Of a stretch of 64,000 nt of DNA, positions 1 to 8,475 are shown in pieces. Below the pieces are notes generated by a model that was not told the DNA's origin, did not search any database, and saw only the letters and a program-made list of their open reading frames with translations. Numbering within the stretch: the stretch's first letter is position 1; each line of letters starts with the position of its first letter. The position numbers and the translations under genes are program-made. This DNA is from Bdellovibrio sp. (GTDB lineage: Bacteria > Bdellovibrionota > Bacteriovoracia > Bacteriovoracales > Bacteriovoracaceae). Where the stretch lies: assembly GCA_016187935.1 (NCBI GenBank), contig JACPIU010000020.1:62001-126000 (forward strand), read 5' to 3'.

Positions 1-598
1 TTTCGTCGATCATGTTGGCGACTACAGCAATGGAGTTTTGGGCATCTTCCTTGGTGATGACCGAGGTACTGGCGGCCCCAAACATATCGGCCTTTCTCAA
101 GATATTGGCCATGTTGTAATCAATTTTTTCATAATGAGTATTATTGATACCAACTTGCATCTCATACATTTGGCCATTGCCATCAAGCAGTTTTCTTCCA
201 TTAAAATCGGTGGAAGCCGTGATACGGCCGATTTCTTGCTTCAAAGACTGAAATTCGCGCTCAACCATCAGACGCTCACCATCTCCCATGGTGTCGGTGG
301 CCGATTGTAAGGCCAGCTCACGCAAACGAGAGGAGATATCGTGAATAGTCCCCAAGGCCCCTTCACCTACTTGAAACATAGTGATGGCCTCTTGAGAATT
401 TCGTTCGGCCTGTCCCATCGAACGAATTTGTGATTTCATTTTTTCCGAAATGGCGAGGCCGGAAGGGTCTTGAGCGGCCTCATAAATTCTCTCGCCTGAA
501 CTCAAACGACTAAGCGCACGCTCTTTGTCTTGTTTGGAATTACCAAGGGCGCGTTGGGCGGACATTGCTAGAGTATTAGTGTTAACTCTAAAACCCAT
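1..598 (-). CDS. flagellin, N-terminal part (runs off window start)
   Basis: Structural subunit of the flagellar filament, exported by the flagellar type III system. About 199 residues are visible, beginning MGFRVNTNTLAMSAQRAL and continuing with the D0/D1 flagellin pattern: LSSGERI near residue 31, then DPSGLAISEKM. Next come a heptad-rich stretch with QVGEGAL and ELALQSATDT, and ERLMVEREFQSLKQEI. The C-terminal D1/D0 half lies beyond position 1. The start is supported by an AAGGAAG ribosome-binding site directly upstream and by a sigma-28-like promoter about 55 bases further up. A single isolated flagellin gene is seen, so it may be one of several paralogues. The N-terminal flagellin fold is certain; the exact paralogue is unknown. 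Confidence 0.93.
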   Translation of the reverse strand, partial: MGFRVNTNTLAMSAQRALGNSKQDKERALSRLSSGERIYEAAQDPSGLAISEKMKSQIRSMGQAERNSQEAITMFQVGEGALGTIHDISSRLRELALQSATDTMGDGERLMVEREFQSLKQEIGRITASTDFNGRKLLDGNGQMYEMQVGINNTHYEKIDYNMANILRKADMFGAASTSVITKEDAQNSIAVVANMIDE

Positions 599-652
599 AT
601 CTTCCTTGAAAATTTATTACTCAAACCATCCATTTGGTCCAAGTCCTGAGAC

Positions 653-680
653 TTATCGGCAATTATTGCCAAAAACTCAA
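653..680 (-). promoter_or_regulatory. sigma-28 (FliA)-type flagellin promoter
   Basis: On the minus strand the -10 box is GCCGATAA (653-660), an exact match to the FliA consensus. The upstream box TTGAGTTT (673-680) matches 6 of 8 positions of TAAAGTTT, with a 12-base spacer (11 is typical). It lies 55 bases before the flagellin start, which fits a class III flagellar gene. Confidence 0.7.
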
Positions 681-1021
681 TTTGATGGAAATCGAACGAA
701 TCTCCGACAAAGCTGGTAACGCTTCGCATCATGGCTTCATTATTGCTTCTAAGACGTGTGAGGAGCATTCGCAGGAGGCAAAAAGCTGAATAGGGAACAA
801 AACGATACCAATTGTGAATCAAAAATGATTCACCATGGTGGCATCTTGGCACCACAGGAGATTATTGACACTGAACTTGATCTTCGTGCTCCAGTGCTTG
901 AATTTGAGCATCACTATCAGGAATTACAAATCGATCTCACAGCTTTTAGACGCTTTCCTTGGTGGTCACATATCTTTGTCTTGCTCGTTCTACCCTTTCT
1001 TATGGCCTAGCGGTCTGCTAA
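681..1021. other. intergenic stretch without a supported gene
   Basis: Between the flagellin promoter and the stop of the next minus-strand gene no open frame has both a ribosome-binding site and a recognisable protein. Two overlapping plus-strand frames of 61 and 66 codons start at 825 and 835. Neither has a Shine-Dalgarno sequence, and they lie antisense to the direction of both neighbours. I see no terminator hairpin here. Confidence 0.5.
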
Positions 1022-1672
1022 TTAAAACGCATTGACGAAATAAAATAGAGCATTTTTGGAAAAATCAACTGGGGCAAGACCAGGTTTGCCCTGAGGAACG
1101 GCACCATGAAAGAGACGCTCCCATGCCGCAGCATTGCGGGAAAAATCCATGGGCACGGTGCTGATATCACGACGAAGAGAATCATTCAGCAACTTGGCAA
1201 CGAATTCGGAGCAATACAATCTTTCTCTGCCTTGAGCATCGAAATTATCCCAAAGAAAATAGGGATCAAAAGGTAGGCCTAAAAATTTTTTTTGATAGGT
1301 TTCCCAAAGCTTCTGTTCAAAATTTTTAAAGCTCTCGGGATGTTTGTGATAGAGCTGGTCTAATTCGCGCGTACGAAAAATATGCGCCACGCCTTCAGTT
1401 CGTACAGTATTTAAAAATTGCTCCAGGAGAACATGATGAACTCCTCGTCCCAAGGCCTGGGCCACGACAATCACACCTGCATCTTTTTGTACAACAATGC
1501 CTGAATGAGAATAGGGTGAATCGGTTTCATTTTCGATCAAAGGGCAAAGCGAACAATTAAGTGAGATGAGAATGACATCACCGGTCCTAACCTCAAGAAT
1601 TTCCTCAGATCCCTTCGCGCAAAGTATTCCGGCACAACATACCAAAACAATAAACCGCACAAATCTTCTCAT
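1022..1672 (-). CDS. YiiX/YebB-like NlpC/P60-type cysteine hydrolase, exported
   Basis: Predicted permuted papain-fold (NlpC/P60 superfamily, YiiX/YaeF group) hydrolase or amidase acting outside the cytoplasm. The chosen start gives MRRFVRFIVLVCCAG, a signal peptide, and is preceded by AAAGGTG at about 5 bases; an upstream in-frame ATG at 1705 would add 11 residues without a good site. Family landmarks: TGDVILIS near the mature N terminus, YSHSGIVV carrying the histidine, and RLYCSEFVAKL carrying the catalytic cysteine. The Cys-after-His order is the circular permutation typical of YiiX. Length of about 216 residues is normal for the family. Substrates of the group are lipids or peptidoglycan peptides; which applies here cannot be read from sequence. 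Confidence 0.8.
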   Translation of the reverse strand: MRRFVRFIVLVCCAGILCAKGSEEILEVRTGDVILISLNCSLCPLIENETDSPYSHSGIVVQKDAGVIVVAQALGRGVHHVLLEQFLNTVRTEGVAHIFRTRELDQLYHKHPESFKNFEQKLWETYQKKFLGLPFDPYFLWDNFDAQGRERLYCSEFVAKLLNDSLRRDISTVPMDFSRNAAAWERLFHGAVPQGKPGLAPVDFSKNALFYFVNAF

Positions 1673-1887
1673 ACTCACACCTTTAGCGCCCAAACTTTGA
1701 GGCACCAGAACTTGCCAAAATCTCCCAGGTCCAAGGGAGTTTTTTTTTGGTCTTCTCTAGCAAATCAGTCAGATTTCGCATGATTGAGCGGCATACTAGC
1801 TCTGAATAGCAAGAATTGCCAAGTGCAAAGGCCGGCCCTATCTGGCAAAATATTATTAAAAATCAGAATGTTACCAGGGATCGCCCG

Positions 1888-4308
1888 ATGAAATCTGTAA
1901 TCACAAATTCCGTTGTTAAAAAACTCTGCCACACATGCGGCCCGCTTTTGACCATCGTCGCGATCTTACAGCTAAGCTTATGGCCCATAGAGAATGCTAA
2001 GGCCGCTTGTACCGGAGCTGATATGGATCAGGCGCGTAACGAATGCGCCGCCATGGCGGACAAAGGATACATGTTTAGTGAGCAACAATGCCGCTGTGTA
2101 AATACCGAACAAAAGGAAGGGATGCGAGACAGTTTCTTGAAATGTAAGGACATGCCTGCGGGAGAAGCAAGGCAGAAATGTATTGATGATAACGCCAACA
2201 GTAGCGCAGGACTCACGGATACCGGAGCTGGAGGATGGTCAGAAGCGCTTGGCGATATTCAAGGTGGGATCACCGGTATCGCTACGACTATGGCGCTCTT
2301 CAATTTTCTAGGTTCCAAAGACACTCGTCCAGGCTGCACCTCGCGAATGCTTTTTTCCGCCACAGCAATTGTGGCCTTCGCTGCGGAAGTTTACTCTTAC
2401 TTTTTCTTAGAAAAAAAATTACATGATTTGAGAAAGCAATATGCAGATTATGTGAATAATGTCACCAGTGCAGGGACTGGTTCTGGATCAACAGCGGGAG
2501 GAGCTGCCAGTACAGGAGGTCTAGAGGCGCAAACCGAGGCGGCACTTAAGTCAAAAAGCCCCTATGATGCCCAGATCCTAGCATTCGACTATTTAAAGAA
2601 AGAACAGGAAACTATTGCGGATGTCGCTTCAACCAAGAAAATTACCTACATTATTGCTGCCGTAGGTTTTGGTGCTGCCATGGTCATGGCGATTGCAGAA
2701 GCCGTGGTCCCAACCATGATTAAGTGTACTTTGACCAATTCCACACCAGAACTCATTACATGGTCCAATTTCGACGGACAAAATATTACCTTGGACCCTT
2801 TGGAAATCTATCTCTACCTCAAATCTATGGGGGAAACTGATGGGTCTGGGACACTTCGGGATCAAATGGCGGCAGTCACCGAATTGCAACTTCTGCTTGC
2901 GGGACACAATCGCTCATTGTCTCTTGATACTTATCATAAGCTTGATCTCCTCGAGGATGATTTCCATTCCATGCAAGTTCCCCAAGATCAATTGGTGAAA
3001 ATTTTTCAACTTATCAAGTCCACCTTGATCGCAGAAGCTGTTGCCAACGTCCTAGAAGGGAAAGCTAATCGCGACGCCTTTATCCTTCAAACCGAAGGAG
3101 ACACTGGTGTTGAGGATAAATCCTTATTCATCTCCCTAGTCACAGGAGTGGGAGCTGCTGCCGTCATGGCCTTTTCCCCAAAATTTAGGACATGGATGAG
3201 TTCGAGTCCGGGAGTGGCCATCATGTCGGGTGTGTCCATGGGACTCAATATTGCATTGGCCGCTATCGCTGCAGCTGAAGAGGAAAATGCCAAAAAAAAT
3301 GCTGAAATAGCGCAAAAAATTAGAGATCAATTTATCAGCTCAATTGCTGCCTACTGCCCCAATGGACGAGAAAATCTTTCCGAACCAAACTGCTATTGCT
3401 ATATGGATGATGGAAAGAAAAATCCCAATCGTACTAATTCTGATACCTGCAAGGCCCTTTGGCAAAAGAACGATCATAATCTCTTTAAAGACATTAAGAG
3501 TGTTGCTATTGGTACTGGAAACGAAAATCCCATTGGATGTCTCACTATCAACCGCCAATTCGATGCCGATTGCAAATGTAAAAAATTCATCGACTCCAAA
3601 TCAGGCAAAAATGCCTGCTACAATGTCCCCATGGGCGCTACTAGTCTAGGCAGTATGGGGGCCGGGCTGGGACTCGGCAGCACCATCAGCGACCTGAATA
3701 GTTTGGCCAACGGTAATTTCAATAAAGGGACAGTCAATCAAAATGAACTCAATCAAAGGGCCGCTCGTACTAGAAATGTTGGCAACCAATTGCTCAAAAA
3801 ACTCAATGATGATAGGGCCAAAAATAAATTACCTTTGGTCGATTTATCTCCCAAAGGAGTGGCCAATTTTATTAACAATAATGCCCCGAAAGAAATTCTC
3901 GATGGCACGGCCAAATCGAAACTTTCCCCTGACACTCTTAGTAATCAGGAACGCCCAGTCAGCGATGCCCTCAAAGACGCCATTGCCAAAACCGGCCTGA
4001 ACAACAAATATGAATTTGTGGGCGGCGGCGGCGGAAAAAAAGTGGCCGAAGAAAAAAAGGGTTTTAATTTCGAACTGGACAACGGCGGCTCCAATGCTTC
4101 GGGCGACGCCCGAGTGATGGATGGTTTCATGGATAAAAAATTCAATTTCAAAGATAATGATATTGTTAAGAATGGGGACGCAAGCATCTGGCAGGTCATT
4201 TCGAACCGCTATACGAAAAGTGCCCTGCCCCGTTTGTTTGCCACGGATGCGGAAATGAAGGCCATGAACGCCGAGAGTGATAATCCTCCCGATCAACCGG
4301 CGCAGTAG
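1888..4308 (+). CDS. large exported/membrane protein with CxC motifs and C-terminal ISNRY motif
   Basis: Function not recognised. The ATG at 1888 (MKSVITNS) is preferred over an upstream TTG because it begins a signal peptide ending NAKAAC and has AGGGA upstream. The protein of about 806 residues has an exported Cys-rich N region (QCRC), then several hydrophobic segments: one pair after GGITGIATTMAL, ITYIIAAVGFGAAMVMAIAEA, and LFISLVTGVGAAAVM with GVAIMSGVSMGLNIALAAIAAA. A Cys-rich loop with CYCY and CKCKK follows, then a hydrophilic Asn/Lys-rich tail with a short poly-Gly run. It ends with IWQVISNRY...PRLF about 40 residues before the stop. The same ISNRY...RL arrangement ends the protein at 5739-8120, so the two are probably related secreted or envelope proteins. 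The M15 peptidase follows almost without a gap. Confidence 0.7.
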   Translation: MKSVITNSVVKKLCHTCGPLLTIVAILQLSLWPIENAKAACTGADMDQARNECAAMADKGYMFSEQQCRCVNTEQKEGMRDSFLKCKDMPAGEARQKCIDDNANSSAGLTDTGAGGWSEALGDIQGGITGIATTMALFNFLGSKDTRPGCTSRMLFSATAIVAFAAEVYSYFFLEKKLHDLRKQYADYVNNVTSAGTGSGSTAGGAASTGGLEAQTEAALKSKSPYDAQILAFDYLKKEQETIADVASTKKITYIIAAVGFGAAMVMAIAEAVVPTMIKCTLTNSTPELITWSNFDGQNITLDPLEIYLYLKSMGETDGSGTLRDQMAAVTELQLLLAGHNRSLSLDTYHKLDLLEDDFHSMQVPQDQLVKIFQLIKSTLIAEAVANVLEGKANRDAFILQTEGDTGVEDKSLFISLVTGVGAAAVMAFSPKFRTWMSSSPGVAIMSGVSMGLNIALAAIAAAEEENAKKNAEIAQKIRDQFISSIAAYCPNGRENLSEPNCYCYMDDGKKNPNRTNSDTCKALWQKNDHNLFKDIKSVAIGTGNENPIGCLTINRQFDADCKCKKFIDSKSGKNACYNVPMGATSLGSMGAGLGLGSTISDLNSLANGNFNKGTVNQNELNQRAARTRNVGNQLLKKLNDDRAKNKLPLVDLSPKGVANFINNNAPKEILDGTAKSKLSPDTLSNQERPVSDALKDAIAKTGLNNKYEFVGGGGGKKVAEEKKGFNFELDNGGSNASGDARVMDGFMDKKFNFKDNDIVKNGDASIWQVISNRYTKSALPRLFATDAEMKAMNAESDNPPDQPAQ

Positions 4309-4310
4309 TC

Positions 4311-5006
4311 GTGGCAATCTCTTTTGAAATACTTACTGGACGCACAGATACCCATCTTGTCCATCATCCAGGTTTTGATATTCACGTGCACCATGATGCT
4401 CTCTCAGCACTAACCACCCTGCAAAATGAGGCCAAGGTGGCCGGCTTTGATCCCATGATTGTTTCAGCCTTTCGCTCCTATCAACAGCAGTTGAAAATTT
4501 GGAATGCCAAGGCCAAGGGTGAGCGGGCCGTTCTTGACGACCAGGGATTTCCCATGGACATCACCAGCTTAAGTGAAGAGGAGTTATGTCTGAGCATTAT
4601 GCGCTGGTCGGCCTTGCCCGGTGCCAGCCGCCATCATTGGGGAACAGATTTTGATATTGTCGATCGCCAGGCCCTCCCCTCTCCCGATTATCAGATACAA
4701 TTAATCCCAAAAGAAGTTGAGTCGGGCGGCATCTTCGCCCCATTTTACGATTGGCTGGAAGACTATTTGAAAAGTATGACAACACCTTCCTTTTTCTGGC
4801 CATTCCTTGAAGATAAAAAAGGCATTGCCCCCGAACGCTGGCACTTGAGTTATGTCCCCACAGCAAGCAGTTTGCTTCAGGCCTACTCTTTTGAAATTTT
4901 CTGGCGCAACATTGAGGAATCGGATCTTCTTTTGAAACAGGCGGTAAAACTCTCCGCCCATGAACTCTATCATCGCTTCTTTTTAAATATCACAGCTATG
5001 AATTAG
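4311..5006 (+). CDS. M15-family (VanY-like) D-Ala-D-Ala carboxypeptidase
   Basis: Predicted zinc DD-carboxypeptidase trimming peptidoglycan stem peptides. Recognised by SAFRSYQQQ (the Arg that binds the substrate carboxylate), GASRHHWGTDFDI (the SxHxxGxxxD zinc motif) and PERWHLSY (ExxWH catalytic Glu and zinc His). Length of 231 residues fits. The frame opens with GTG two bases after the preceding gene's stop, so it is probably translationally coupled; no strong ribosome-binding site is visible. No clear signal peptide is present, so it acts either in the cytoplasm or is exported without a standard signal. It overlaps the convergent thioesterase gene by 11 bases at its 3' end. Confidence 0.85.
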   Translation: MAISFEILTGRTDTHLVHHPGFDIHVHHDALSALTTLQNEAKVAGFDPMIVSAFRSYQQQLKIWNAKAKGERAVLDDQGFPMDITSLSEEELCLSIMRWSALPGASRHHWGTDFDIVDRQALPSPDYQIQLIPKEVESGGIFAPFYDWLEDYLKSMTTPSFFWPFLEDKKGIAPERWHLSYVPTASSLLQAYSFEIFWRNIEESDLLLKQAVKLSAHELYHRFFLNITAMN

Positions 5007-5412
5007 GAATGTCACCAATGGCATTTAACCAGGCCGTGGTGGGTTTGATCAGGGTGCGTTTTTCCATATCAAAGAGTCCCACCACTATTTCCAGTCGAGA
5101 GGCCACCTCCCCATCTTCTTTTTCAATCCACTGTTTCATCCCCATAAGGAAAGTATTCTTCATACCCGTCGATTCGGATTTAATCACAATTTTGTCGCGA
5201 TTTTTTAGCTCACGTCTAAAGTAGACATGCGCCTCCACAATGACCGGGCCAATTTTTTCCCTGCGCACGCGTTCATATCCAAAGCCATTCTTGGTGACAA
5301 AATCCCAGCGCGCCTCTTCATAGATTTGCAAATAGGTGGCATTATTGACGTGCCCAAAAGTATCGAGATGATGCTCAAGCACGGTCATTTCATAGGTAAA
5401 AAGTGTCGGCAT
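4996..5412 (-). CDS. 4HBT-family acyl-CoA thioesterase (YbgC/FadM-like)
   Basis: Hotdog-fold thioesterase that hydrolyses acyl-CoA thioesters in the cytoplasm. The motif HHLDTFGHVNNATYLQIYEEAR near residues 14-35 holds the catalytic Asp and the FGHVNN signature. The central helix is followed by a strand pattern ending in LNAI, and the length of 138 residues is typical. AGGGATAAGC precedes the ATG. The gene is convergent with the M15 peptidase and shares 11 bases with its end. Substrate chain length cannot be deduced. Confidence 0.85.
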   Translation of the reverse strand: MPTLFTYEMTVLEHHLDTFGHVNNATYLQIYEEARWDFVTKNGFGYERVRREKIGPVIVEAHVYFRRELKNRDKIVIKSESTGMKNTFLMGMKQWIEKEDGEVASRLEIVVGLFDMEKRTLIKPTTAWLNAIGDIPNS

Positions 5413-5635
5413 GCTTATCCCTCGGAAATTGCCACAAAACGTAGCCGTAAATAATTTTTATTACCATGTTTACAGCAGCATCTTGAATTAAACCTAATAG
5501 CTTAAAAAAACTAGCTATTTCTCATTTTCCGGCCAAAACAGCAGCTGATCCCTCTCAGCGGCCTAAACTCGCCACAGGTTTCATCCGATAATAACTTATA
5601 ATGGACTGAAATGCTTAATCTTCATGAGGTTTAGT

Positions 5636-5785
5636 ATGGCCCTTAAATTTATCTGTCTCCTCGTCTTCACTCTTTTATTTGGGTATCCGCTGATTCCGGT
5701 GGGCCATACAGAGGTATGCGGAGGAACAAACGCCACGTATGCGGAAGGTTCATGTGAGTGTCCCGCGAATTCGGCCACCTACTGA
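5636..5785 (+). pseudogene. signal-peptide leader frame, probably the displaced N terminus of the next protein
   Basis: A 49-codon frame starts at an ATG with GAGG seven bases upstream. It encodes MALKFICLLVFTLLFGYP, a good signal peptide, followed by VCGGTNATYAEGSCECPANSATY and a stop. It overlaps the 5739-8120 frame. Skipping one base near 5780 would join it as ANSAT-TEGSTTAP. The CEC motif matches the CxC motifs of the sister protein at 1888-4308. I infer one secreted protein with a one-base frameshift: mutation, sequencing error in the assembly, or recoding. Confidence 0.65.
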
Positions 5786-8120
5786 AGGCTCAACAACAGC
5801 ACCAGTCAACCCAGGAGCAGGGGCCGCTGGCAATTCAGAGCCAGAACTGTCGGCCTTCTCTTGGAATCCCGATGATGCCAATGGTGGAGGGCCCGGCAAA
5901 AAGTGTAAGCTTGAAGGTGGTGCATACAAGGGACATAAAACCTGTGAAGTCCCTAATTCTGCTACTCCAGATAAATGCGGGTTGGAAATGTACAAGTCGG
6001 TGGTGGACTCAGAAGGAGGAATAAGATTCGCTCCTGGGCGAGCTGCAGATCTGTCTATTCCGGAGATAGCGGTCCTTCAACGAGTCGGCAAAGGTGGGAT
6101 GATGACCCTTGGCCGCTTATGTTATTTGTACCTTCTTCAAAAGGCCCGTGAGGTTGCGGCACGGAGTGTTCCGTCAAGCCCTCCCCTCGAGAAGTTCGGC
6201 ATCGAACCCGCCTCGGGGACAAAAACGAAACCCGTTGCCTTTCAAGATTTCTTTTCTTACGAACCTTCTGAGAGAAGCGAGGATGGCCTCTATCCAGGGG
6301 GAGATTTTTTCAAGGCATGTCAAAGAATTGATTACGCCGGCCCCGAAAAAGGCTTCAATAGTTTGGTTAAAAAGAAAGAAAAATTTACAGGAAGCGAAGC
6401 ACAGCAAGAAGAATTTCGTGGCGAATACTCCACCATCCTGCGCGAATTTCAAGCTAAAATTGCCAGTAGTGATGTGTTGATTGATCTATCAACTGCCGAC
6501 AATCAAGTTACCGGTAAATTAAATAACTATGGCGATGTTTTAAAAACTTATGGACGTAAACTTAAAGAATTATTTTCCAAAGCGCGCAAATGTACCGCTG
6601 CACGATATCTCGTCAAGACCTTTATCGACTGGAGTGATTCGGAGCAGACGCGCAAACCTGCTGATAAACAATCTTTTGATGGCAAAATAAAATGTAAATC
6701 AGAGGGACCGGAGACTCAGGACTATTGGAGTTGTTCTGCCACTGTTGATGCCTACAACATCGCTGAAATTGGAGATAAGGCCATCACGACAGTTCAACAA
6801 ATCGATTTCATGAACAAGCAGACAGAGGTGCAAACAGATGCACTCATTGCCCAAAAAGATGATGTGGCCGCACCACTCAAGGCCCAGCGAGATATGGTCA
6901 AGAAACAGGCCGAAGTGGCCCATGTTGCCGGGACAATCGATCTGGCGAAGGCCGCTGCTTTGGCCGGTAAAATGGGTAGCATTCCCACCATTAACGATAT
7001 TATCGATGCTTGTAACCAGAATTTACCAAAATCTGTTTCTCACCTCGTCCAAAGTACCAACTACAATAGAATGCTCGATGTTATGGAATTCCACGTAAAA
7101 TTCTTTACCGTTGCCAGCGAAGCTCTGGCAGGTGGCGGTCCCGATACTCTGGCCGTCAATCAGATTATGCCGAATTATACGGCCCAAGGTTATGCAGGCG
7201 AAGAAAATGACGAAGGTACCGTTGATCTCTGTGCCAACATTGCCGCCAATTCCGGCATGAATCTGGCCATGAATGGTCCGGGCAAAGATGCCGCCAAGGC
7301 CGCTATGATTGCTGCAGGACTTGAAGGTCTGGCCAATCAGGCCAAAGGTGTGATCCTAACCGGACAGGCGGATAAAATCGATGATGCCATCGATGGGTTA
7401 AAAAAATTCAAGCCAGAACTTCCCACTTTTGCCACTCAAGACGTTATGGTGCAAAAATGTCAAGCTGATCCTAGTCTGCCAGAGTGCAGTCAGTTTGGAT
7501 TTAATCGCGATATCGGATTTACGGGAGGTAGCATCAACATTGAAGGCATGGCCAATGGGACCTCGGATAGCTCAAGCCTCGGAAGCGGCCCAGAGAGTAC
7601 AGGTAGCACTGCAACCAATAGTGGTGACACCAATCGTTCTGGAGTAGTCCAACGCATTGGTAGCTCAGTTGGAGGCATTAATAAGGCCAGTGGGCTGGAA
7701 AACACAGTCGGTGCTGCACGTTTCAAAGGCGGTGGCGCAGCTGGCGGCGGTGGTGGAGGTGGAGGCGGACCTGGTTCCATGAATGCCCCAGGTGGGGGCG
7801 GTGGTGACGGCGGTGGTGCCGGAGCTCCCGGTGGTGGCGGTGGTGGTGGCAAAGGCTTTAGCGGATATGAAGGCGGCGGCGCCAAGCTGGCCTACGGCGG
7901 TGGTGCTGGAGGCGGGAAATCATCCGGTAAAGCTGGAGAAGAAAATCCTTTTGCCAAACTGTTTGGTAAAAAAGACGGCGAAGGTGGTGATTCAACCCTC
8001 GATTTTGGCAGAGGCCCGGCCTCAGTAGGAAGTCAGGGGGCCAATATTTTCGGCATGATTTCCAATCGCTACCAACAAGTCAATGGGTCTAAACGACTCC
8101 TTGAATACGAGGCCAAATAG
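5739..8120 (+). CDS. large secreted Gly-rich protein with C-terminal ISNRY motif (N terminus frameshifted)
   Basis: Function not recognised. The open frame of 793 codons begins MRKVHVSV with no signal peptide or convincing ribosome-binding site. The true N terminus is probably the signal-peptide frame at 5636, one base out of phase. The middle is hydrophilic and alpha-helical, with a long helix around IAQKDDVAAPLKAQRDMVKKQAEVAHVAG, suggesting a coiled coil. Cysteines are paired (CQADPSLPEC). From about 7730 to 7925 the protein is almost pure glycine with Ala, Pro and Ser, a flexible or elastin-like stretch. The C terminus is IFGMISNRY...KRLLEYEAK, matching the end of the protein at 1888-4308. 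The gene pair probably arose from one family. An envelope or extracellular location is inferred. Confidence 0.7.
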   Translation: MRKVHVSVPRIRPPTEGSTTAPVNPGAGAAGNSEPELSAFSWNPDDANGGGPGKKCKLEGGAYKGHKTCEVPNSATPDKCGLEMYKSVVDSEGGIRFAPGRAADLSIPEIAVLQRVGKGGMMTLGRLCYLYLLQKAREVAARSVPSSPPLEKFGIEPASGTKTKPVAFQDFFSYEPSERSEDGLYPGGDFFKACQRIDYAGPEKGFNSLVKKKEKFTGSEAQQEEFRGEYSTILREFQAKIASSDVLIDLSTADNQVTGKLNNYGDVLKTYGRKLKELFSKARKCTAARYLVKTFIDWSDSEQTRKPADKQSFDGKIKCKSEGPETQDYWSCSATVDAYNIAEIGDKAITTVQQIDFMNKQTEVQTDALIAQKDDVAAPLKAQRDMVKKQAEVAHVAGTIDLAKAAALAGKMGSIPTINDIIDACNQNLPKSVSHLVQSTNYNRMLDVMEFHVKFFTVASEALAGGGPDTLAVNQIMPNYTAQGYAGEENDEGTVDLCANIAANSGMNLAMNGPGKDAAKAAMIAAGLEGLANQAKGVILTGQADKIDDAIDGLKKFKPELPTFATQDVMVQKCQADPSLPECSQFGFNRDIGFTGGSINIEGMANGTSDSSSLGSGPESTGSTATNSGDTNRSGVVQRIGSSVGGINKASGLENTVGAARFKGGGAAGGGGGGGGGPGSMNAPGGGGGDGGGAGAPGGGGGGGKGFSGYEGGGAKLAYGGGAGGGKSSGKAGEENPFAKLFGKKDGEGGDSTLDFGRGPASVGSQGANIFGMISNRYQQVNGSKRLLEYEAK

Positions 8121-8245
8121 GCCCCGGTGCCCAAACCTCAATTTCTCGGCCCAATCATTCCACGTAATTTAGTGGTGTTAGCATACTTACCGGTTGGCAT
8201 ATGGCCTGCTTTAGAGTGGTTAGAGATTGGAGCTAAGGAGGATGT

Positions 8246-8386
8246 ATGGCACCAATGAACAAGTTACCCAGAGTTATCTCAGAAGCAAAACCACTGCCTT
8301 TTGAGCTTAAAGTAGATACGGAGAAGCTAACCCGATTGATGGAAGGACTAGCATTAATTGTCCTGTCTTTACTCATCTCGGCCTAA
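8246..8386 (+). CDS. 46-residue small membrane protein
   Basis: Too short for most gene finders, but it has a near-perfect Shine-Dalgarno sequence, AAGGAGGATGT, directly before ATG. It encodes MAPMNKLPRVISEAKP at the N terminus and a C-terminal hydrophobic stretch, LMEGLALIVLSLLISA, which could span or insert in the inner membrane. It sits alone between the Gly-rich protein and the TPR gene. No family recognised. Confidence 0.5.
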   Translation: MAPMNKLPRVISEAKPLPFELKVDTEKLTRLMEGLALIVLSLLISA

Positions 8387-8475
8387 TTCAAAAGTCATAG
8401 TTGTAGGGCAGGATGCCCGACAATATTTGGCTTGCCCACGCCAAGCAGCACGTTTAGCATATTCAAGGAAGGATC

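Noticed and set aside
825-1035. Two plus-strand frames of 61-66 codons ending in hydrophobic residues
   Set aside because: No ribosome-binding site, mutually overlapping frames, opposite orientation to both neighbours, and no recognisable family.
7490-7885. 131-codon Pro-rich minus-strand frame
   Set aside because: Simple complement of the Gly codons (GGN read as NCC) of the secreted Gly-rich protein; no independent evidence.
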